A DNA stretch of 64,000 nucleotides from Methylobacterium sp. Leaf465 (GCF_001424705.1 NZ_LMRA01000012.1:452887-516886), one strand, 5' to 3'. Counted from the stretch's first letter, positions 8,784 to 17,950 are shown. Notes: generated from the letters alone by a model not told the origin. Numbers and translations are program-made.

Positions 8784-8936
8784 GTTGCTTTGTTTCGCAT
8801 CATGATCGCCGCGTATCGAGGCGCACCGGCCCCGGCCGGAACGGTCTCTCGGATGACAGCCCGGTCCATAGCGCGGTCTCGGTTAGCAAGACGATAGCGC
8901 CCTCGGGCGGATGTCGGCAGACAGGAGGGACGAGGC

Positions 8937-9557
8937 ATGACGTCGAACCATCGGGCCGTCCGCGCCCGCCCATCGCACGCACCTGCGACCCGGCGCACCG
9001 TCGTCGGTGCGCTGGCGGGCGCCCTCCTCCTCGGCGTCTCGTCCCGCGCCCTCGCGGTGAGCGACGGAGCGCCCGGCAAGTTCCGTCCCGAGGAGCTGGT
9101 CGACAACGGCCATCGCTTCTTCGGCTCGATGTCGCGCGGCCTCGCCCAGCTGGTGGAGGAGGCGACCCGGCGCTGGGGCGAGCCCAACGGCTACATCCTC
9201 GGCCAGGAAGCCTCCGGCGCCATCGTGGGCGGCGTTCGCTACGGCGAGGGGACGCTCTACACGCGCAATGCCGGGCAACGGCGGATCTACTGGCAGGGCC
9301 CCTCCATCGGCTTCGACGTCGGCGGCGACGGCGACCGCACCATGATGCTGGTCTACAACCTGCCGGCCGTGTCGGGCCTCTACCGCCGCTTCGGCGGCGT
9401 CGACGGCTCCGCCTACCTCGTCGGCGGCTTCGGGATGACGGCGGTGACCGCCGACGACATCGTCGTGGTGCCGATCCGCACCGGCGTCGGCGCCCGGCTG
9501 GGCATCAACATCGGCTATCTCAAGTTCACGTCGAAGCCGACCTGGAATCCCTTCTGA
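8937..9557 (+). CDS. eipA: EipA/DUF1134 family envelope-integrity protein
   Basis: This 206-residue exported protein matches the DUF1134 family. A long basic N-terminus leads into a hydrophobic signal segment (VVGALAGALLLGVSS, about 22-36) ending ALA. The conserved core includes EASGAIVGGVRYGEG, WQGPSIGFDVGGDGDR and a Gly-rich C-terminus ending NIGYLKFT. EipA of Brucella and Caulobacter is a periplasmic beta-barrel protein needed for envelope integrity; equivalence here is inferred from family membership. AGGAGG lies about 9 bases upstream of the ATG, so the start is well supported. Confidence 0.85.
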   Translation: MTSNHRAVRARPSHAPATRRTVVGALAGALLLGVSSRALAVSDGAPGKFRPEELVDNGHRFFGSMSRGLAQLVEEATRRWGEPNGYILGQEASGAIVGGVRYGEGTLYTRNAGQRRIYWQGPSIGFDVGGDGDRTMMLVYNLPAVSGLYRRFGGVDGSAYLVGGFGMTAVTADDIVVVPIRTGVGARLGINIGYLKFTSKPTWNPF

Positions 9558-9670
9558 TTCGCAGGACGACCGGGGTGTGTCCCCGCGCGTCTTGCCCATC
9601 CCGGGGGGACATGGGCTAAACAAGCCGACGAGGGTCGACGGCCAGCTCCGTCGTCATTGTCGTCCACGGC

Positions 9671-10435
9671 ATGTTGAGCGAGCGTTTCCGCGTGATCGAA
9701 ACCGTGATGATCTTCGCGCTCGGCTTCCTGGCCGCGAGCCTGTGCGCCCTGTTGCTTCTGCCCGCCGTGAATGCCCGGGCCGCCCGCCTGTCGGAGCGCC
9801 GCATCGAGGCGCGCCTACCCCTCTCGCTCTCGGAAGTCGCCGCCGAGAAGGACTATTTGCGGGCGCAGTTCGCCGTGGCCCAGCGCCGCCTGGAGCGTCA
9901 GGTCGAGGCCGTGAAGGCCCATCGCCACGCCGATCTCGCCGCCATCGGGGCCCGGACCATGGAGGCCGCCGCCCTCACCCGCACGGTCGAGGCCCGCGAC
10001 GCGACCTTGAGCGAGCGCGAAGCCGCCCTGGCCGCGACCCGCACCACCCTCGGCGGCGTGGAGCGCGATCTGGAAGCGGCGCGCCAGGAGACCGCGCTGG
10101 GCCTCGCCACCCTGCAGGTGCTCGAGCAGGCGCACCAGGAGGTGCTCGACGACCTCATCGCCGCGCGGTCCGCCCAGGTCCCGCCGGACCCAGCCGGCAC
10201 TCCCGCCGCCACCGGGTCCGAGGTCCCCGACCTGACCGCGGCCCTGGTCGCCGAGCGCGAGACCCTCAGGGCCAGCCTGAATGCGGCCGAGACAGCCCTG
10301 GCCGAAGTGATGGCGCGCCGCGAGGGCGAGGCCGCCGATCTGCGCCGCCGGATCTCCGACGTGGCCGACAGCCTGATGCAGCGCGACCGGCTTCCGCCCG
10401 TCTCGGCGTACGCGATTTCGGCGCGCTCCAACTGA
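9671..10435 (+). CDS. Membrane-anchored coiled-coil protein of unknown function
   Basis: I do not recognise this 254-residue protein. It has one N-terminal transmembrane segment (about residues 10-34, MIFALGFLAASLCALLLLP), then almost continuous Ala/Glu/Arg-rich helix predicted to form coiled coil (about 40-165 and 195-240), broken by a Pro/Gly-rich stretch near 172-185. The likely topology is a short cytoplasmic N-terminus with a long helical rod. It follows the EipA-family gene by 113 bases on the same strand and may share its envelope context. The start lacks a strong Shine-Dalgarno. Confidence 0.65.
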   Translation: MLSERFRVIETVMIFALGFLAASLCALLLLPAVNARAARLSERRIEARLPLSLSEVAAEKDYLRAQFAVAQRRLERQVEAVKAHRHADLAAIGARTMEAAALTRTVEARDATLSEREAALAATRTTLGGVERDLEAARQETALGLATLQVLEQAHQEVLDDLIAARSAQVPPDPAGTPAATGSEVPDLTAALVAERETLRASLNAAETALAEVMARREGEAADLRRRISDVADSLMQRDRLPPVSAYAISARSN

Positions 10436-10625
10436 ATGCCGCTCACGGGCCGAACCCGGCGCGTCATGTGCGCGGGAAAACGCCGCGGACGTTGCACGGA
10501 CGGGAAAACGCGGCGTAGAAAGCGGCCTGACCACGCGGCGACCATCCGCGCGCCATGTTTCGACCATCTCGGCGCTTCATCGGATCGCCCATTCCCCTGT
10601 TTCTTGAGACGGACCGCGCCCCCCT

Positions 10626-10922
10626 ATGGCCCTTAAGCTCACGTCGCTTGCCTTCCTCCTCGCCGTCACGGTCTCCACCGCACCGGCGATCGCTCAGCCC
10701 GCGGCGCAGCCGCAAGGGGCCACGACCGCCCCGCAGACGAAGCGCGGCAATGAAACCCTGAAGAAGTACTGCACCGGCGACTACCTGACCTATTGTGGCA
10801 ACCTCGCCACCGATGATCCGGCCCTCGACAAGTGCTTCCAGACCAACTGGACCAAGCTCTCGGAGAACTGCCGTCGCGCCATCGACGTCTACCAGAAGAC
10901 GGACGGCAAGAAGAAGGGCTGA
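10626..10922 (+). CDS. Small secreted four-cysteine protein
   Basis: A 98-residue protein with a signal peptide (LTSLAFLLAVTVSTAPAIAQ, cleavage near residue 24). After a Pro/Gln/Ala linker, the mature C-terminal half contains four cysteines (KKYCTGDYLTYCGNL, then DKCFQTNW and ENCRRAI), a pattern resembling Cys-rich repeat secreted proteins of Hyphomicrobiales, and ends in a Lys-rich tail. Two disulfides are likely. The function is unknown. It lies 101 bases upstream of lptM-lysA on the same strand. Confidence 0.65.
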   Translation: MALKLTSLAFLLAVTVSTAPAIAQPAAQPQGATTAPQTKRGNETLKKYCTGDYLTYCGNLATDDPALDKCFQTNWTKLSENCRRAIDVYQKTDGKKKG

Positions 10923-11023
10923 GCCCAACCCGACGCCGCGCGGGACAGCGTAGCCGTTTCGCTCGCATCGCCGAGCCGCAGCGGCTATGCTGTCCGCCAC
11001 CGCGTTCCGGACCGCAAGCGTTG

Positions 11024-11377
11024 ATGTTCCTCCGTTCCCGCCCCCTGCCGACGATCGCCGCGATCGGCCTCATCGCGCTGTCCGCTTCGGCCTGTGGCCG
11101 GCGCGGCGCCCTCGAGCCGCCGCCCGGCACCGCCGCCGCGCGCTCGGTGGCGCGGCCCGGCCTGCCCGGCGTCGCGAGCCCGCGCGCGCTGCCCCAGAGC
11201 GTCGGCCTCGGCGGGGAAGCGGCGACGCCGGAGCCGGATGCGGTCCGCGCCGGTGACGAACTCGACACCCTGGCGGTGCCGGGCTCGGGCGCCGAGGCGC
11301 CGGTCAAGACGACGCGCGGCGCCAAGCGCGGCTACGTCGTGCCCAAGGAGCCTTTCCTGCTCGACCCGCTGCTGTAG
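11024..11377 (+). CDS. lptM: Small outer-membrane lipoprotein, LptM (YifL) type
   Basis: A 117-residue lipoprotein candidate: positive N-terminus, hydrophobic segment, and lipobox SASAC followed by GRRGALEPPP. The CGxxGxLxxP pattern right after the lipid-modified Cys is typical of LptM/YifL, which in E. coli assists maturation of the LptD translocon. Placement immediately upstream of lysA is the common argH-lptM-lysA arrangement, although argH is absent here. The tail is longer than the E. coli protein and ends KEPFLLDPLL, a motif I associate with alphaproteobacterial members. Confidence 0.75.
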   Translation: MFLRSRPLPTIAAIGLIALSASACGRRGALEPPPGTAAARSVARPGLPGVASPRALPQSVGLGGEAATPEPDAVRAGDELDTLAVPGSGAEAPVKTTRGAKRGYVVPKEPFLLDPLL

Positions 11378-11487
11378 AAGCGGATCACCAGAGCCCTTTC
11401 CCCAGCTTCGTGCGGGAAGGCGCGCCCGCCCGGTCGCGCCGCGCGCGGGGCCCGCAATTCCCGGGCGGGATGCCCGCAGGCAGGCCG

Positions 11488-12765
11488 ATGCACCACTTCC
11501 ACTATCGTGACGGTCGGCTCCAGGCGGAGGATGTCGACCTGACCGCCCTCGCCGAGACGGTGGGGACGCCGTTCTACTGCTACGCGACCGCGACGCTGGA
11601 ACGCCACTACGCGGTCTTCGCCAAGGCCTTCGGCGGGGACGACGCCCTCGTGTGCTTCGCCATGAAGGCGAATTCGAACCAGGCCGTGCTGGCCACCCTG
11701 GCCCGCCTCGGGGCCGGCATGGACATCGTCTCCGAGGGCGAGCTGCGCCGGGCGCTGGCGGCGGGCGTCGATCCGCAGCGCATCGTCTTCTCCGGCGTCG
11801 GCAAGACCCAGGTCGAGATGGCTGCCGCCCTGAAGGCCGGCATCTTCTGCTTCAACGTCGAGAGCGAGCCGGAACTGGCCCAGCTCTCCGCGGTGGCATC
11901 GAGCCTCGGTTTGACGGCGCCGATCTCCATCCGGGTCAATCCCGACGTCGATGCTGGGACCCACGCCAAGATCTCGACCGGCAAGTCCGAGAACAAGTTC
12001 GGCATCCCGATCAGCCGGGCCCGGGCGGTCTACGCCCACGCGGCGACCCTGCCGGGCCTCGCGATTTCCGGCGTCGACATGCATATCGGCAGCCAGATCA
12101 CCGACCTGGCTCCCTTCGACCACGCCGCCGGCCTCCTGGCCGGCCTGGCCCGCGACTTGATGGCGGAGGGGCATCCGCTCCACCACATCGATTTCGGCGG
12201 CGGCCTCGGCATCCCCTACCGCGACGACAACGCGCCGCCGCCGGAGCCGGCGGCCCTGTCGGCGATCCTGCGTCCGCATTTCGCACCGCTGGGCCTGCGT
12301 CCGGTCTTCGAGATCGGCCGGATGATCGCCGGCAATGCCGGCATCCTGGTCACCCGCGTGATCTACGTGAAGCGCACCGAGGGGCGGACCTTCGTCATCG
12401 TCGATGCGGCGATGAACGACCTGATCCGCCCGACCCTGTACGAGGCCTATCACGGCCTGCGGCCGGTTCGGGAACCCACGGCCGAGACGCCGCGCCTCGT
12501 GGCCGACGTGGTGGGGCCGGTCTGCGAGAGCGGCGATTACATCGCCCTCGCCCGGGAGATGCCCGAGGTCGCCCCGGGCGACCTCATCGCCGTGATGAGC
12601 GCCGGCGCCTATGGGGCGGTGCAGGCCGGCACCTACAATTCCCGCCTCCTCGTGCCGGAGGTGCTGGTGCGCGGCGCGGACGCCGCCATCGTGCGTCCGC
12701 GCCAGAGCTACGAGGACCTGATCGCCCTCGACCGGATGCCGGACTGGCTGAGCCCGCAGGCGTGA
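11488..12765 (+). CDS. lysA: Diaminopimelate decarboxylase LysA
   Basis: This PLP enzyme converts meso-diaminopimelate to L-lysine, the last step of the pathway. The 425 residues form a family IV alanine-racemase-like barrel. PLP-binding Lys60 is in FAMKANSN (YAVKAN in most homologues), the phosphate-binding stretch is GGGLGIPY, with HIGSQ in the barrel and the active-site Cys in CESGDY from the partner subunit. The ATG at MHHFHYRDG was chosen over upstream GTG and ATG because homologues begin there. It follows lptM by 110 bases and is convergent with the next gene, with only 3 bases between the stops. Confidence 0.95.
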   Translation: MHHFHYRDGRLQAEDVDLTALAETVGTPFYCYATATLERHYAVFAKAFGGDDALVCFAMKANSNQAVLATLARLGAGMDIVSEGELRRALAAGVDPQRIVFSGVGKTQVEMAAALKAGIFCFNVESEPELAQLSAVASSLGLTAPISIRVNPDVDAGTHAKISTGKSENKFGIPISRARAVYAHAATLPGLAISGVDMHIGSQITDLAPFDHAAGLLAGLARDLMAEGHPLHHIDFGGGLGIPYRDDNAPPPEPAALSAILRPHFAPLGLRPVFEIGRMIAGNAGILVTRVIYVKRTEGRTFVIVDAAMNDLIRPTLYEAYHGLRPVREPTAETPRLVADVVGPVCESGDYIALAREMPEVAPGDLIAVMSAGAYGAVQAGTYNSRLLVPEVLVRGADAAIVRPRQSYEDLIALDRMPDWLSPQA

Positions 12766-12768
12766 GCG

Positions 12769-13284
12769 TCAGGCGGCGAGTTCGCCCTCGATCCGGTCGA
12801 CCGCCTCGCCCGGAACGTCCAGGGCCTCGGCGAGGCGCTTGAGAAATTCGCGCTCCTGCAGCGTATCCGCCAGGACGGAGAGGCGCACCGCCGAATAGAT
12901 CCGCGTCGCCTGCTCGGGCGTGTTCACCGCATCCGCGATGGTGTCGAGGTCGGCCGGATCGGCGATCTCCGCCTCCAGCCAGGCGGCCCCGTCCCTGGCG
13001 AGGCCGGAAGCCTGGACCGCCGCATCGAGGCGCTGTCGCTCGTCCTTGTCGATCATCCCGTCGGCCAGGGTCGCCGCCACCATGGCGCGGAGCATGAGCC
13101 GGGCCTCGTCCTCGCCGACGGCGGGCGCGGCCGGCGCCGCGGCCCCCTCGGGCGTGGCCGGCGTGCGCAGGGCCCGGGCGGCGAGGCCCGCCACCAGGGC
13201 GAGGCCGCCGAGGGCCGCACCGGCGGCCAGACGGCCGCGGCGCGCATGCACCAGAGCCTCGACGAGGGGCTTCACATCGACCAT
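12769..13284 (-). CDS. TerB/YebE (DUF533-like) helical protein
   Basis: A 171-residue protein with a short N-terminal basic region, a hydrophobic segment (LAAGAALGGLALVAGLAARAL, about 18-40), an Ala/Pro linker and a C-terminal helical domain. The domain includes MVAATLADGMIDKDERQRLD, the acidic-helix signature of TerB-like and DUF533/YebE proteins, which may bind metal. The function is unknown. The ATG at 13284 was preferred to one 9 bases upstream because GAGAAGG then sits 9 bases away. Confidence 0.75.
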   Translation of the reverse strand: MVDVKPLVEALVHARRGRLAAGAALGGLALVAGLAARALRTPATPEGAAAPAAPAVGEDEARLMLRAMVAATLADGMIDKDERQRLDAAVQASGLARDGAAWLEAEIADPADLDTIADAVNTPEQATRIYSAVRLSVLADTLQEREFLKRLAEALDVPGEAVDRIEGELAA

Positions 13285-13480
13285 GGCGGGCATCCTTCTC
13301 ACGCATTGAACGCGAGGCGGCAACACGCGAGAGACGCCGCGGGTTCAGATCGCGGACGGGATTGGCTCGGCGCCCTTCCCCGCCACCTGGGATGATTTGA
13401 CCCCGTCGCGCGGCGCCTCCACCATGCTAGCCTTGCGGGGAAGGCGCGACGCCGATGCGACGCGCGAGGAGCCAGACACG

Positions 13481-16117
13481 ATGGGCGAGGCCGACCCGGC
13501 GACCTCCACGAGCAGCGGGCCAGAGCAGGGCACCGGCGGTCCGGTGCTGCGCCAGCGGCTTGACCGGCTGGTCACCCGCTCGCAGGCGGCCGGCCTCTGG
13601 GAGCGGGCCTGGCCGATCCTGTGGCGTGGCCTCGGGCTGATCCTGGCTTTCCTCGCCTTGTCCTGGCTCGGGCTCTGGCTCGACCTGCCGCCCCTGGGCC
13701 GGATCGTTGGCCTTCTGCTCTTCGCCCTGGCGTTCGTCGCCGCGCTCCTGCCGCTGACCGGCCTGCGGCGCGACACCCGCCGCGAGGCCCTCGCGCGGAT
13801 CGACCGCGCGGCCGCCGCCAGGGGCGGGACGCTGTCTCATAATCCCGCCTCCTCCATCGAGGACACCCTCGCGGTCGGCACCACCGACCCGGCGACCCGC
13901 GCCCTCTGGGCGCTGCATCAGGCGCGTGCGGCCGAGGCCGTGGCCGGGCTGAAGCCGCCGCCGCCCCGGCCCGCCATGGCACGGCGCGATCCCTTCGCCT
14001 TGCGGGCCGGCCTGATCGTCGCGGCAGTGGCGAGCCTGTTCGTGGCCGGTACCGAGTGGCGCTCCCGCATCCTCGGCGCCTTCGACTGGCAGGCGCCGCC
14101 ACCGCCCGGCCCGACTTTCCGGGTCGACGGCTGGATCGATCCGCCCGTCTACACCCGCCTGCCGCCCCTGGTCGTGACGATGAACGGCGAGCAGCAGCGC
14201 CTGCGCGCGCCGGTGAACGCGACCCTGATCGTCCGGATCGCCGGCCAGGGCGAGGCGGTCCTGACGCCGAAGGCCGGTCTGAAGCCGCTGCCCGGCAAGC
14301 CGCCCCATGCGGACCTGCGCGAGGACCGGTTCCAGCTCACCGGCGGTGTCGCCGACCTCACCGTCGCGGCGGGCGGCACGACGCAGCACCTCCTGGTCGA
14401 GACGATTCCCGACACGCCCCCCGAGGTGGAGCGCATCGGTGCCCTTGAGGTGAACGCGCGCGGGACCTTCAACCTGACCTACCGCGCCAAGGACGATTAC
14501 GGCATCGCCTCCGCCGAGGGGGTGGTGGAACCCCTGGCCAACACCCGCGCCCTGGTGCCGCCGCCGCGGATCGCCCTGGCCCTGCCGGCGGACGCCACCG
14601 GCGAGCGCGATACCAAGACCCTGGTCGATCTCACCGACAATCCGTGGTCCGGCGCGCGCGTGCGCCTGACCCTGGTGGTGAAGGACGAGGCCGGTCAGGA
14701 GGGGCGTACGCCCACCGCCGAGGTGACGCTGCCCGCGCGGGTCTTCACCCAACCCCTGGCCCGCGCCCTGGCCGAGGAGCGCCGGCGCCTGATCACCGCG
14801 CCCGACGACAGCCGCGTCCGGGTCCAGACCGCCGTCGACGCACTGCTCATCGCGCCCGACACCTTCACGCCCCAGGCCAGCGTCTACCTCGGGCTCAAGG
14901 CCGCCTCGCGCCGCCTGAAGGCCGCGCGGAGCGACGAGGCCCTGATGGCGGTGGCTGACCTCCTCTGGGAGATGGCCCTGAAGATCGAGGACGGCGACCT
15001 CTCGGATGCGGAGAAGAGCCTCCGCGCCGCCCAGGACAACCTCAAGCAGGCGATCGAGCGCAACGCGCCCGACGAGGAGATCAAGAAGCTTACGGAGGAC
15101 CTGAAACAGGCCCTCGACAAGTTCATGAAGGGCATGGCCGAGCGCCAGCGCAAGGACGGCAAGCCCCAGGCCGAGAAGAGCCAGCCGAACGCGAACGCCA
15201 AGACGGTGACGCCGGACGACCTCGACAAGATGCTGAACGACATGGCCGAAGCCATGAAGCGCGGCGACACCGCGGAGGCGCAGCGACTCCTCGACCAGCT
15301 CCGCGAGATCCTCGAGAATCTCCAGACCGCGGAGCCCGGCGGCAAGTCCGACCCCAACAGCCGCGAGATGAGCAAGCAGGCCGACGAGCTCGACAAGCTC
15401 TCCCGCGAGCAGCAGGACCTGCGCGACGAGACCTTCAAGGACGGCCAGGACAAGCGCGGACAGCAGGGCCAGGGTCAGCGGGGCCAGCGCCCGCAGCGCG
15501 GGCAGCCGGGCCAGCAGGGCGAAGGCCAGAAGGGTCAACAGGGACAGCAGGGCCAAGGACAGCAAGGACAAGGACAGCAGGGTCAGAAGGGCGAGGGCCA
15601 GAAGGGCGGCGCCGGTCAGCGCCAGCAGGCCCTTCGCGAGCGCCTGGACGATCTGCAGCGCCGCATGAAGGACCTCGGCATGCAGGGCGAGGACGGCCTT
15701 TCCGATGCCGAGGAGGCCATGCGCGAGGCCGAGGGTGCCCTCGGCCAGGGCAAGGACGGCGACGCGGTCGAGGCCCAGGGCCGGGCCCTGGACGGACTCA
15801 AGCGCGGCGCCGAAGGCATGCAGAAGCAGATGCAGGAGATGGCCGAGGGCGAGGGGGAAGGCGACGGGAAAGGCGAGGGCGAGGGTGGCGAGAAGCCGAG
15901 TCAGCAGGGCCAGGCCGGCAACCGCGACGACGATCCCCTTGGCCGACCCACCAAGGGCCGCGACATGACCAACGGCAATGCCCGCGTGCCGACGGCCGAC
16001 GAATCCACCGTGCAGCGCACCCGCCGCATCATGGAGGAGCTGCGGCGCAAGCTCGGCGACCCGAGCCGCCCGCGCGAGGAGCTCGACTACTTCGAGCGTC
16101 TCCTGCGCCGCAATTGA
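13481..16117 (+). CDS. TIGR02302/DUF4175 membrane protein with Gln/Gly-rich repeat region
   Basis: An 878-residue protein of the TIGR02302/DUF4175 family, found mainly in alphaproteobacteria and without assigned function. It has two N-terminal membrane helices (about residues 45-90), a third near 185-205, then a large periplasmic region with beta-rich segments (about 215-430). A helical, charged stretch follows (about 470-660), then a low-complexity Gly/Gln/Lys-rich tract encoded at about 15,435-15,620. The C-terminus is conserved (RRIMEELRRKLGDPSRP, then YFERLLRR). The start follows GAGGAG by about 9 bases; an upstream ATG would add a 28-residue Arg-rich leader. It resembles Ala/Gln-rich cell-envelope scaffolds, but this is only inference. 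Confidence 0.85.
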   Translation: MGEADPATSTSSGPEQGTGGPVLRQRLDRLVTRSQAAGLWERAWPILWRGLGLILAFLALSWLGLWLDLPPLGRIVGLLLFALAFVAALLPLTGLRRDTRREALARIDRAAAARGGTLSHNPASSIEDTLAVGTTDPATRALWALHQARAAEAVAGLKPPPPRPAMARRDPFALRAGLIVAAVASLFVAGTEWRSRILGAFDWQAPPPPGPTFRVDGWIDPPVYTRLPPLVVTMNGEQQRLRAPVNATLIVRIAGQGEAVLTPKAGLKPLPGKPPHADLREDRFQLTGGVADLTVAAGGTTQHLLVETIPDTPPEVERIGALEVNARGTFNLTYRAKDDYGIASAEGVVEPLANTRALVPPPRIALALPADATGERDTKTLVDLTDNPWSGARVRLTLVVKDEAGQEGRTPTAEVTLPARVFTQPLARALAEERRRLITAPDDSRVRVQTAVDALLIAPDTFTPQASVYLGLKAASRRLKAARSDEALMAVADLLWEMALKIEDGDLSDAEKSLRAAQDNLKQAIERNAPDEEIKKLTEDLKQALDKFMKGMAERQRKDGKPQAEKSQPNANAKTVTPDDLDKMLNDMAEAMKRGDTAEAQRLLDQLREILENLQTAEPGGKSDPNSREMSKQADELDKLSREQQDLRDETFKDGQDKRGQQGQGQRGQRPQRGQPGQQGEGQKGQQGQQGQGQQGQGQQGQKGEGQKGGAGQRQQALRERLDDLQRRMKDLGMQGEDGLSDAEEAMREAEGALGQGKDGDAVEAQGRALDGLKRGAEGMQKQMQEMAEGEGEGDGKGEGEGGEKPSQQGQAGNRDDDPLGRPTKGRDMTNGNARVPTADESTVQRTRRIMEELRRKLGDPSRPREELDYFERLLRRN

Positions 16118-16135
16118 CGCATCGAACCGCCCCCT

Positions 16136-16158
16136 GGGCTCCTCCCCCGGAGGGGCCC
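16136..16158. other. Hairpin after the DUF4175 gene
   Basis: GGGCTCCTCC and GGAGGGGCCC form a 10-bp stem with one G-T pair and a 3-base loop, 18 bases after the stop of the DUF4175 gene. No T-tract follows, so it is not a standard terminator; it may limit 3' decay or be incidental in GC-rich DNA. Confidence 0.4.
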
Positions 16159-16206
16159 ATATGAGGAGCGATAATTCCCGACCCGACAGCCACGAGACCT
16201 GACGCC

Positions 16207-16395
16207 GTGATCTCCTCCAACTCTCTCGTGCTCCTCGCCTGCGTCGCGGTGGCGGTGGTCCTGATCCTAGGCCTGTTCAACATGATGCGCGGGGGTAGCG
16301 CCAACCTCTCGCAGAAGCTCATGCGCCTGCGCGTTCTGCTGCAGTTCCTGGCGATCATCTTCATCATGGGCGTGGTCTGGTGGCGCTCGGCCTGA
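16207..16395 (+). CDS. Twin-transmembrane small protein (HIG1-like)
   Basis: A 62-residue protein consisting of two hydrophobic helices (about 8-25 and 42-58) joined by a short basic loop, QKLMRLRVLLQ. It matches the twin transmembrane helix / HIG1-domain small proteins of alphaproteobacteria. These usually sit directly upstream of the PduO-type corrinoid adenosyltransferase and etfBA, as here except for an intervening PagL-like gene. HIG1 proteins in mitochondria associate with respiratory supercomplexes; such a role here is speculation. It starts with GTG. Confidence 0.8.
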   Translation: MISSNSLVLLACVAVAVVLILGLFNMMRGGSANLSQKLMRLRVLLQFLAIIFIMGVVWWRSA

Positions 16396-16599
16396 CCCCG
16401 TCGCGTGGGGCGCCGTCGCGTCCTGAGATCGGTGCGTGACCGGGGCGCTGGCGCCCCCTCCGGCGGGCTGAGCGCCCGAACGGAGCGAGTGTGGCCGGGA
16501 GGTCTCACCGCACAGCTATCGCCGCCCCGCGACGTGCGATGCCTGCCGATGCCGTAAGCGGGCATGCTAGACACGTTCGGTCAACCCGGAACCATCCCG

Positions 16600-17214
16600 A
16601 TGCAGTCCCACCCGCTTCGCCTCGCCGCTGCCGCCGCCGTGCTCGCCACGGCCATGCCGGTCCAGGCCGCCGACTTCCCGTCCGCGCCGCCGGCCGCCTA
16701 TGTCAGCCCTGTGAAGCCCCTGAGCATCGTCTCCGAGGTCCGCATCGGCGGCGCCGTGCAGGATCCCGGCAGTGCCGAGCACAACACCAGCAACATCAAC
16801 GGCGAGATTCTGTTCTCCAAGCCGCTGGTGAGCGTCGATCCGTTCTGGCAGGCCTTCGTGCCCCGGGCCACCGTCGGCGGCAGCTACAACTTCGGCGGCC
16901 GCACCAGCTACGCCTATATCGGCGCGACCTGGACCGTGGATCTCTTCCCGCAGACCCTGAACAACATCGTCTTCCTCGAAGGCTTCTTCGGCGCCGGCGC
17001 CCATAACGGCTACACGGGCCCGAAGCCGACCGCCCCGGCCGGGTTCAACACGCTGGGCTGCAACCCGCTCTTCCGCGAGGCGGCCGCCCTCGGCTTCCGG
17101 CTCACCGAGCACTGGAGCATCATGGCCACCGTCGAGCACATGTCGAATGCCGGCCTCTGCGCGAACAACCGCGGCCTGACCAATTTCGGCGGCAAGCTCG
17201 GCTACACCTTCTGA
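16600..17214 (+). CDS. PagL-like lipid A 3-O-deacylase (acyloxyacyl hydrolase)
   Basis: A 204-residue outer-membrane beta-barrel protein with a signal peptide (LRLAAAAAVLATAMPVQAAD). The C-terminal sequence HMSNAGLCANNRGLTNFG contains the His-x-Ser-Asn signature of PagL catalytic residues, and the protein ends in an aromatic residue (GYTF) as outer-membrane proteins do. PagL removes the 3-O acyl chain of lipid A. The acidic third catalytic residue of PagL cannot be placed confidently. The ATG at 16600 begins the signal peptide; the upstream in-frame ATG adds only unconserved sequence. It interrupts the usual twin-TM / adenosyltransferase pairing. Confidence 0.75.
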   Translation: MQSHPLRLAAAAAVLATAMPVQAADFPSAPPAAYVSPVKPLSIVSEVRIGGAVQDPGSAEHNTSNINGEILFSKPLVSVDPFWQAFVPRATVGGSYNFGGRTSYAYIGATWTVDLFPQTLNNIVFLEGFFGAGAHNGYTGPKPTAPAGFNTLGCNPLFREAAALGFRLTEHWSIMATVEHMSNAGLCANNRGLTNFGGKLGYTF

Positions 17215-17377
17215 GTTCGCCGCGCTCGCATCCGCCGTGAGCCTCAGGGGCCGGTTCCGCCGATGCGGAGCCGGCCCTTCTCATTCCGATTCAGCGACTC
17301 CCAGCGGCGGCAAACTGCGCTAGGTTCCCGCTCCTGCAGGCCTCACTTGCCAGCCCCGCTCAGGATCGGACGCCATC

Positions 17378-17950
17378 GTGGTCACCCTCAACCGCATCTA
17401 CACCCGAACCGGCGACAAGGGCTCGACCGCCCTCGCCAGCGGCGAACGGCGCTCGAAGGCGGATCTGCGGATCGAGACCTACGGCACCGTCGACGAGACC
17501 AATGCCTGCATCGGCCTCGTGCGGCTGCATGCCGATTCGCGCCTCGACGCCATGCTGAGCGCGATCCAAAATGACCTGTTCGACCTCGGCGCGGACCTCG
17601 CAACACCGGAAAGCGCCGAGCCGCCGAAATATGAGCCGCTGCGGATCGTCGCCGCGCAGGTGCAGCGGGTCGAGCGCGACATCGACGCGCTGAATGCCGA
17701 CCTCTCGCCCCTGAAGTCCTTCGTGCTGCCCGGGGGATCGCCGGCCTCGGCCGCTCTGCATCTTGCCCGGACGGTGTGTCGGCGGGCCGAGCGCCTGGCG
17801 GTGGCCCTGGCCGCCACCGAGGGCGAGATCGTCTCGCCGGAAGCCCTGCAATACCTGAACCGGCTCTCGGACTTCCTGTTCGTGGCGAGCCGGACCGCCA
17901 ATGCCAACGGCGCCGACGACGTGCTCTGGGTGCCGGGCAAGAATCGCTGA
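17378..17950 (+). CDS. pduO: PduO-type cob(I)alamin adenosyltransferase
   Basis: This 190-residue trimeric enzyme transfers the adenosyl group of ATP to cob(I)alamin, making coenzyme B12. Family motifs are clear: the ATP-binding TRTGDKGSTAL near the N-terminus, YGTVDETNACIG, and RTVCRRAERL. In Methylobacterium extorquens a PduO-type enzyme (MeaD) supplies B12 to the mutases of the ethylmalonyl-CoA pathway; this gene is a candidate for that role, supported by its position upstream of etfB, etfA and a hydroxybutyryl-CoA dehydrogenase. It starts with GTG. Confidence 0.9.
   Translation: MVTLNRIYTRTGDKGSTALASGERRSKADLRIETYGTVDETNACIGLVRLHADSRLDAMLSAIQNDLFDLGADLATPESAEPPKYEPLRIVAAQVQRVERDIDALNADLSPLKSFVLPGGSPASAALHLARTVCRRAERLAVALAATEGEIVSPEALQYLNRLSDFLFVASRTANANGADDVLWVPGKNR

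Noticed and set aside
13427-15571. 714-codon open frame antisense to the DUF4175 gene
   Set aside because: Leu/Ala/Gly-rich shadow arising from Gln/Gly-rich codons on the sense strand.
17215-17377. Cobalamin riboswitch before the adenosyltransferase
   Set aside because: The 163-base gap shows no recognisable B12-box core, so it is not supported.
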